A DNA stretch of 10,702 nucleotides. It comes from an uncultured Eubacterium sp. (GTDB lineage Bacteria > Bacillota_A > Clostridia > Lachnospirales > Lachnospiraceae). Position 1 is the first letter of the stretch. Every line of letters begins with the position of its first letter. Under the pieces are notes generated by a model. That model was not told where the DNA came from and searched no databases. It saw nothing but the letters and a program-made list of their open reading frames with translations. A program made the position numbers and the translations under genes. The DNA lies in assembly GCA_948759685.1 (NCBI GenBank), contig CAQBGY010000085.1:1-10702 (forward strand), read 5' to 3'. Of this stretch, positions 5,760 to 10,702 are shown piece by piece.

Positions 5760-5832
5760 GGTGCATAACAGACATCCACCAGATGTCTTGCACCCTCGGA
5801 GAGCTTCCGCGTTTTTGGCTCAACAAAAACGC
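5760..5832 (+). other. Candidate origin of transfer (oriT) upstream of relaxase relic
   Basis: There are two strong inverted repeats. The first is AGACATC (5770-5776), CACCA loop, GATGTCT (5782-5788), extended by GGTGCA (5760-5765) and TGCACC (5789-5794) around a 4-base TAAC bulge. The second is a perfect 9-bp pair, GCGTTTTTG (5809-5817) and CAAAAACGC (5824-5832), followed by TAGGGGG. They lie about 150 bp before the start of a MOBV-like relaxase gene, the usual place for oriT in MOBV plasmids such as pMV158. The nick site cannot be placed from sequence alone. No ribosome binding site plus ORF explains this stretch. Confidence 0.5.
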
Positions 5833-5984
5833 TAGGGGGTTATCATTATCGGCAGAGCACCTCGCCCCGCCCCGTTTCCAAGTACCTTTCGGAAAATCTG
5901 GACGTGTAACTTTCGACAAAGATACCAATCGGAAAGGAAATGATAGGCAAGAGAAATTTTTCTCCAGTTGAAAGAGGAAATGTG

Positions 5985-6317
5985 ATGGTGGCAGTATCAT
6001 ACAGCTCACACATCAATAACGGAAAAAGCACAATCAACAGCAAAGCAAAATTGTCCGACGTGGCAAGGCACAATCTGCGCCGATACCGCTCAAAGAAATA
6101 CAGTAAGGATAACATTGTCTTGCTCTTTGACACTCCTAATTTCCTGTGGGATGTGAAAGTGGTCTACAAGGCGGAGTTTTCAGAGACATTGGAACAATAT
6201 AACCAATAGCAGACAAGGGCAGACTGTCGGATTGGAGATTATTTTGAACATATTTTTGGCAAAAGCCAGGACATGGCGGTGGAGATTATTTTCCTGCGTG
6301 GGAATAAGGGGATCTGG
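5985..6317 (+). pseudogene. MOBV-like relaxase (Mob/Pre), N-terminal fragment with amber stop
   Basis: The ATG at 5985 follows GAGG (5974-5977) by 7 bases. The product opens MVAVSYSSHINNGKST and contains RHNLRRYRS with H29-N30-x-R32, matching MOBV motif I, whose histidine is the nucleophile in MobM of pMV158. After residue 74 a TAG (6207-6209) interrupts, but the same frame continues QTRADCRIGDYFEHIFGK then QDMAVEIIFLRGNKGIW, as expected for the next part of the same domain. Sense reading through the stop therefore looks ancestral, and a single base change (for example AAG to TAG) explains it. The match ends near 6317; the HxDE...PHxH metal motif and the rest are missing. The gene is dead as a mobilization enzyme unless supplied in trans. 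Confidence 0.6.
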
Positions 6318-6652
6318 AAACGTATCTTTTTAATACGTATAAAGAAAAAGAAAGTGACAGTTCAGCCACCCCTTAAATTTCTCGTGGTAATCACGGATGT
6401 GTTGATGGTAGCAAATATAAAAAATGTGACGTTTTTTTGTCTAAGCACAAAAGTTATCCACCAGCAGGCATTCTTTGCACCATGTTTTTCTAAAGATAAA
6501 CTTGCGCAGGGACGAATTGTGGGTAAAATCCTTAAAAAAGCAAGGAACGTCACACAAAGCACCTGTTTTTCCACCTTTTTATTCAGGTTTATCCTGCCAG
6601 TTCCCAACCATATCCACAGTCATTCTGATAAACTGAAACGAGATATTTTATC
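6318..6652. other. Noncoding stretch with DnaA-box-like sites
   Basis: No convincing gene is present, although open frames exist on both strands. ACGTAT (6319-6324) and ATACGT (6332-6337) form a small hairpin just after the relaxase break. Sites close to the DnaA box TTATCCACA occur at 6454 (TTATCCACC), 6518 on the minus strand (TTACCCACA) and 6610 (ATATCCACA), each 8/9, with a weaker TTTTCCACC at 6567. TGTGACGTT (6425-6433) is repeated inverted at 6546-6554. Confidence 0.4.
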
Positions 6653-6681
6653 TTGCTACGCTGCCTAGAATATGCTAATAT
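6653..6681 (+). promoter_or_regulatory. Promoter of the large lectin-domain gene
   Basis: TTGCTA (6653-6658), 17-bp spacer, TAATAT (6676-6681) with TG at 6673-6674 as an extended -10. The predicted transcript start near 6688 gives a 23-base leader with AAAGAGG (6697-6703), 7 bases before ATG 6711. Confidence 0.65.
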
Positions 6682-6710
6682 ATTAAGCAAAAAAGAAAAG
6701 AGGTAATCAC

Positions 6711-9700
6711 ATGAAACTTAAATGGAAGAGAATACTAGCATGGATACTTTGTTTTGCAATTATTTCCGTTCTATGTGATGCAGAAAATTTAAATGGCAAA
6801 AAACATGTGCAGGCATCCGAAAATGATTTAGCCTATGATTTACCAGAAACTTATCCTAGCACCGGACAAAAATATTGGATTATTTTCAAAGAAGGTTATC
6901 GAAATGATAGAATAGAAATGACAACATGTGACATATCCAAAAATGCTGAAAATGCATGGATAGAATGGGATAAAGGATTGTATTTAAGAGATGCGGAATC
7001 TCAAAATGACTATAATCAGTATTGTTTGAGCAATAATCAATGGGAACAAATAGGTTCTTATGGTCTTTTCACAGATTATGCAACATCTGTAATAGCTAGC
7101 AATTTAGATGTATATAATACATCAGGTGAATTAGTAATCAAAAAAACTAATATATACACCAAAGATATTAATAGTGAAAACAATAATACAAGAGCTGAAT
7201 ATAATGGTCATACATATATACGATATGACAAAAAAATGAAGTGGGATCAAGCTAAATCTTATTGTGAATCAGTCGGGGGGCATTTAGTAACAATTACTAG
7301 TTATGATGAGCAGAAAATTGTAGAAACACTTTTAACCAATGCTACATTTGAAAGTTATTGGATGGGGGCACAAATAAATAATAACCAATGGCAATGGGTA
7401 ACAGACGAAACATTCGCTTATACGAACTGGGCAGATGGAGAGCCCAACGGAAACAATAACGGAATGTACCTACAAATGTATACTAGAAGCAGTCCCATAC
7501 ACATTACTGGCAACAAAGGTGAATGGGATGATACATGGAACGATGGCGATTCTAATGGAATCCAAGCACAGGGCTTTATTTGTGAATGGGATTCAGATGA
7601 TGTGGAAGGTGAATTAGATAATATACTATCATATGATCAATATCAGGCACTATATTATAGCACTAATGCATCTCATATTATCGGTGCTTATATGACTTAT
7701 TCTGAAATTGAAGATAATTATACGCCAACACAATATGTATTGAATAATATTTTAAGTTTCGGATGGAATAAGAAGTTTGGTTTTACAGATGATGCACAAG
7801 TTTGGGAGACAGTTATACTGGATGTTTTATTTCAGAATGCAGCCAATAGTTCAGCAATTGAAAATTGGGAAAAAGATTCCATTAAATTGAGTAATGAACT
7901 GTGCGATTTTATAGAGAAGAATAATCTTGCAGATTTAGACGCAAGCCTTACCTTTGATGTACAAAATAATTTAAATCAAATGATAGAAAAGATTGCAAAA
8001 ACAGAAGAACTTACGAATAAGGAAGAACTGACTAAAGTGGTGAAAGGCTTGGCAGATACGGCTATGACTGTAAAAGAATTTGTAGACAACTACGTAAAAT
8101 ATATTAAACTACGAAAGTTAGTTGATACGGATATGAAAGCATTTTTATATAAAATGAAAAATACATCCATATATAACGATATTCCAGCGTTTCAAAGAGC
8201 GTTAGATGAAATTATAAAAAATATAAATGTTGATTCGACGAAATTAGTGCAATTGATAGCAATGGAAACCGCTTTGCAAGAGATAGTAAAAAAAACGATT
8301 AACATGGTGATTGGAACTGCGGTGAAACTTTTATTGGGAGAGAAAATTTACAAATTAATTGATGTTACGAAGAGTACAACGATACATTTAATGAATACAA
8401 TTTGTGGAACGGACGAATTGGCACAGCTGAACGTTTATTTATATATGCTAGATCGAATAGATGAGGCGGCGTCGGAAGCATTTGAAAATGTAGCAGCATC
8501 GTGTTTAGATTCTAAAGGTAAAGAAGCATATCGTGCAGTAAATGGGGGGTTAGAGTTTATAACAAGTTTATATACGTATGGCATCAGTGTTTGTAGACAA
8601 TGGAACGAGGTTATTGCAACTGATATTTTAATGCGAATTGAAACAGGACCGTATATAAGTGTAAAACGGGTACATTATGATATGGCTAATAGCTATTTGA
8701 ATTTAAATCATGCTTCAACAAAAGATGAGAAAAAGCAATTTATTGAAGAAAAATGTAAAACAGATGAAGAGTACGTGGATGTTGTATTAAACAATCAATC
8801 AGCATTTGCACGTATTCAGTGGTATCATGACTCTGGAGCTGATGAAAATGAGAATGACTGTCTTGTGATTTTTAAAGTACAAAACCCTAATGGTCGTTTT
8901 ACGTTATATGCACAGATAACCCCCAAAAATGCAACTCTTCAATTTCCTGAACTTCCATCCAAAAGTGGTTATTTGCCCGTCAAATTATGGTATACGGATT
9001 CGGAATATAAAGATGTTGTGGATGCAAGTATAAGAATTACAAAGAATACAATATTTTATACTAAGTACATACCGAATATTCTTTTTGAGCAGAAAGGGAC
9101 TGGTGGTATTAAAATTATTTCTATTAATGGAGCGAGTACGCCAATGCTGAGAACATCAACATTTTCTTTGAAAAGTAATCAGGTATATGAAATACCATCA
9201 TATATTGATGGATATAGGGTTGAGGAATTGGGAGATGATATATTTTCTTCATGTCCAAATATAACATCCATATTTATTCCTGCAACAGTTTTGATGATTA
9301 GTGACAATGCATTTGAAAGTTTATCGTTAGAAACACAGTTTCAGTATGTTGAAGGTTCTGTTGCTGAGACCTATATAAAAAAGAATAAAGGATATCAAAA
9401 TACGATAAGCAGTAAAGAATTGGTTTTGGCTGAAAGTGTTATAAACATGAAAATTGGGGAGAAAAAACAAGTAAAATTGGAACAAACTGGCAGTAGTATT
9501 TCTGAAGAAATACATTGGTCAAGTTCAGACAATAGTATAGTAGAAGTAGAAAATGGATATATTTCAGCTTTAAAGAAAGGACGGGTTATTCTTACTGTTT
9601 CAACATCGTATATATCGACAACGTGTGAAGTGAGAGTGTCTGATTCGGAGGATGAACAAGGAACAGAAACGACAGAGCCGCCAGAAACACCCAAACAGAC

Positions 9701-10385
9701 GATTGCACCAACTAATAAACCAATAACAACATTGTCACCGTCTCAAAATCCGACAAATGTACCACAAATTACTACAAAGCCCATAGATATAATTAAACCG
9801 ACGCCACAGCCGACTTCTAAACCCAATAATGCTTCTGCTTCTGAATCTACTAAAGTAGGGGTAGGTATGAAATTCAAGGTAGCTTCCACATGGTATAAAA
9901 TCACATCTGCTGGTGGGAAAACTATGGTTGAATATGTGAAAAGTACCAAGAAGAATGCGAAGACTATTACCATTCCGGCAAAGGTCAAATATAATGGTGT
10001 TCGGTATAAGGTAACTTCTATTGCTAATAATGCTTTTAAAAATAATAAGAAATTACAGACTGTTACTATCGAAAAATATGTTACTAAGATTGGTAATAGT
10101 GCTTTTCAAAATTGTAAAAAACTGACCATGCTGACGATTGGAAAGAATGTTCAGAAAATAGGAAAAAAGGCATTTTATAAATGTAAAAAGTTACGGTACA
10201 TTTTGGTTAAGTCGAAAAAGCTGAAGGTAAAGAATATTGGAGATAAAGCTTTTGCAGGTGGTTATCGTACTCCTCGCTTGAAATCAGATAAGAACAAATG
10301 GAGAGCATATGTAAAGGTATTTTTGAAAAGAGGATTATCTTCAAAGACTGTGTTTATTATTGATCCGGTAAAGTTGAAAGATTAA
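6711..10385 (+). CDS. Large secreted protein: C-type lectin domain, Ig-like and BspA-like repeats
   Basis: 1224 residues. A signal peptide (basic MKLKWKR, hydrophobic 8-21) probably ends at VQA-SE (35/36). Residues 40-158 form an unrecognised beta-rich domain. Residues 164-293 are a C-type lectin domain: C185 and C291 make the long disulfide, and the calcium/sugar motifs E244-P245-N246 and W276-N277-D278 are both present. EPN favours mannose-type sugars in animal lectins. The second disulfide pair is absent. Residues 295-695 are almost all helical, of unknown family. Residues 697-790 resemble an InlB/Flg_new-like repeat (SGY...WYTD...TKNTIFYTKY). A single BspA-like leucine-rich repeat follows (834-880), then an Ig-like BIG2 domain (904-978), a Thr/Pro linker (979-1048) and a Lys-rich BspA-like repeat domain (1049-1224). 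There is no LPxTG or other sorting signal, so the basic C-terminal domain may hold it to the wall. It is monocistronic, with its own promoter and terminator. Glycan or mucin binding at the surface is inference. Confidence 0.85.
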   Translation: MKLKWKRILAWILCFAIISVLCDAENLNGKKHVQASENDLAYDLPETYPSTGQKYWIIFKEGYRNDRIEMTTCDISKNAENAWIEWDKGLYLRDAESQNDYNQYCLSNNQWEQIGSYGLFTDYATSVIASNLDVYNTSGELVIKKTNIYTKDINSENNNTRAEYNGHTYIRYDKKMKWDQAKSYCESVGGHLVTITSYDEQKIVETLLTNATFESYWMGAQINNNQWQWVTDETFAYTNWADGEPNGNNNGMYLQMYTRSSPIHITGNKGEWDDTWNDGDSNGIQAQGFICEWDSDDVEGELDNILSYDQYQALYYSTNASHIIGAYMTYSEIEDNYTPTQYVLNNILSFGWNKKFGFTDDAQVWETVILDVLFQNAANSSAIENWEKDSIKLSNELCDFIEKNNLADLDASLTFDVQNNLNQMIEKIAKTEELTNKEELTKVVKGLADTAMTVKEFVDNYVKYIKLRKLVDTDMKAFLYKMKNTSIYNDIPAFQRALDEIIKNINVDSTKLVQLIAMETALQEIVKKTINMVIGTAVKLLLGEKIYKLIDVTKSTTIHLMNTICGTDELAQLNVYLYMLDRIDEAASEAFENVAASCLDSKGKEAYRAVNGGLEFITSLYTYGISVCRQWNEVIATDILMRIETGPYISVKRVHYDMANSYLNLNHASTKDEKKQFIEEKCKTDEEYVDVVLNNQSAFARIQWYHDSGADENENDCLVIFKVQNPNGRFTLYAQITPKNATLQFPELPSKSGYLPVKLWYTDSEYKDVVDASIRITKNTIFYTKYIPNILFEQKGTGGIKIISINGASTPMLRTSTFSLKSNQVYEIPSYIDGYRVEELGDDIFSSCPNITSIFIPATVLMISDNAFESLSLETQFQYVEGSVAETYIKKNKGYQNTISSKELVLAESVINMKIGEKKQVKLEQTGSSISEEIHWSSSDNSIVEVENGYISALKKGRVILTVSTSYISTTCEVRVSDSEDEQGTETTEPPETPKQTIAPTNKPITTLSPSQNPTNVPQITTKPIDIIKPTPQPTSKPNNASASESTKVGVGMKFKVASTWYKITSAGGKTMVEYVKSTKKNAKTITIPAKVKYNGVRYKVTSIANNAFKNNKKLQTVTIEKYVTKIGNSAFQNCKKLTMLTIGKNVQKIGKKAFYKCKKLRYILVKSKKLKVKNIGDKAFAGGYRTPRLKSDKNKWRAYVKVFLKRGLSSKTVFIIDPVKLKD

Positions 10386-10424
10386 AGCAAATGATTCAAT
10401 TTGAAATAGATCAATGAAATTCAG

Positions 10425-10465
10425 CCAGACACCCAAGTGATATATCTAAGGTGTCTGGTTTTTTT
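10425..10465 (+). terminator. Rho-independent terminator of the large lectin-domain gene
   Basis: CCAGACACC (10425-10433) pairs perfectly with GGTGTCTGG (10450-10458), followed by seven T residues. It lies 40 bases after the stop codon. Confidence 0.9.
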
Positions 10466-10576
10466 AGTAAATGTTTTAGAAAAATAAGAATACCAATCAT
10501 AATTTGCAGATGAATTTATAGAATTTTCCCTATTTTTCAAGGCTTTTTAAGCCTCATACAGTGAATTGATATGTAT

Positions 10577-10624
10577 TTTCCCTTGTTTTTGCCCTTATGG
10601 GCAGTTTACAAGGGAAAGTTTTTT
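10577..10624 (+). terminator. Nested hairpin with T-tract, possible attenuator
   Basis: Outer arms TTTCCCTTGT (10577-10586) and ACAAGGGAAA (10608-10617) are a perfect 10-bp pair. Inside sits TGCCC (10590-10594), TTAT loop, GGGCA (10599-10603). Six T residues follow. The upstream gene already has a terminator at 10425, so this structure may attenuate transcription toward a gene beyond the right edge, or close the minus-strand gene as a stem without a T-tract. A simple AGGCTT/AAGCCT hairpin lies at 10540-10554. The remaining bases from 10466 show no gene. Confidence 0.6.
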
Positions 10625-10634
10625 CTGAATGTAT

Positions 10635-10702
10635 CTAATCGTTGCCCGCCACCTTATCCAAGAGCCTTGCGGAAGTCCGCTTTGCCTCCCTTGTGGCATG
10701 GG
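10635..10702 (-). CDS. 3' end of a minus-strand reading frame running off the window
   Basis: The frame is open from the right edge to TAG (10637-10635) and reads HATREAKRTSARLLDKVAGN plus D. It is clearly G/C-richer than the DNA to its left, and the Lys/Arg-rich helical tail looks like a real protein end. With 21 codons and no start visible, the family cannot be named, and it could be chance. The nested hairpin at 10577-10617 follows it directly, as expected at a gene end. Confidence 0.35.
   Translation of the reverse strand, partial: HATREAKRTSARLLDKVAGND

Noticed and set aside
5614..6009. 131-residue minus-strand ORF
   Set aside because: It lies antisense to the candidate oriT and relaxase start, has no clear ribosome binding site, and its Cys/Ser/Pro-rich sequence does not look like a folded protein.
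6362..6607. 81-residue minus-strand ORF with a hydrophobic composition
   Set aside because: No good ribosome binding site or recognised motif; it overlaps the DnaA-box-like cluster, and the plus strand is open too, so openness is not informative.
6273..6668. 131-residue plus-strand ORF as a separate gene
   Set aside because: Its start is inside the relaxase relic and only its first 15 residues resemble relaxase; the remainder looks like chance reading beyond the break.
6711..6780. Lipoprotein signal (C22) on the large protein
   Set aside because: The residues before the cysteine (SVL) do not fit a lipobox; cleavage at VQA-SE by signal peptidase I fits better.

Overview
The window looks like accessory DNA of a low-GC Gram-positive gut bacterium, most likely a Lachnospiraceae-type Clostridium. 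The clues are A/T-rich coding sequence, strong AGGAGG-type ribosome binding sites, an ISAs1-family insertion sequence, a clostridial-type zinc-ribbon hypothetical protein, a MOBV-like relaxase relic, and a long secreted protein ending in the BspA-like leucine-rich domain common in that family. This is inference from protein style; no species can be named.

Layout. Bases 1-1472 are one complete ISAs1-type insertion sequence with 18-bp terminal inverted repeats and an intact 431-residue transposase. A perfect 10-bp inverted repeat spans its -10 box and ribosome binding site. Directly to the right, 1473-1567 reads as the last 31 codons of a gene the element appears to have entered. Bases 1649-2086 hold a decayed mobile-element reading frame with two in-frame stops. 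Bases 2088-2903 encode an intact zinc-ribbon protein with its own promoter. Bases 3158-3736 hold a minus-strand two-gene unit: the upstream gene has lost one base in an A-run, and the downstream 105-residue gene is intact. Divergent from it is a tandem duplication of about 660 bp (3707-5030), each copy carrying an XRE-type repressor gene and two palindromic operator-like sites 50 bp apart.

Bases 5238-6317 look like the remains of a small mobilizable replicon: a T10 tract, two iteron arrays whose short motifs step by about 11, 21, 33 or 43 bp, a pair of oriT-like inverted repeats, and the N-terminus of a MOBV-like relaxase cut by an amber stop and then truncated. Bases 6318-6652 hold no convincing gene but several DnaA-box-like sites. 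Bases 6711-10385 encode a 1224-residue secreted protein with a C-type lectin domain (EPN and WND calcium/sugar motifs), a long helical segment, Ig-like and BspA-like repeats, and its own extended -10 promoter and strong terminator. The right edge has a nested hairpin with a T-tract and the end of a minus-strand reading frame.

Reading. The segment is a mosaic of dead or dying mobile-element parts around a few intact genes: the transposase, the zinc-ribbon protein, the 105-residue protein, the two repressors and the giant lectin-like surface protein. The two repressors and their four operator sites form a plausible autoregulated circuit that once also controlled the divergent, now frameshifted operon. 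The giant protein is self-contained and is best seen as cargo.
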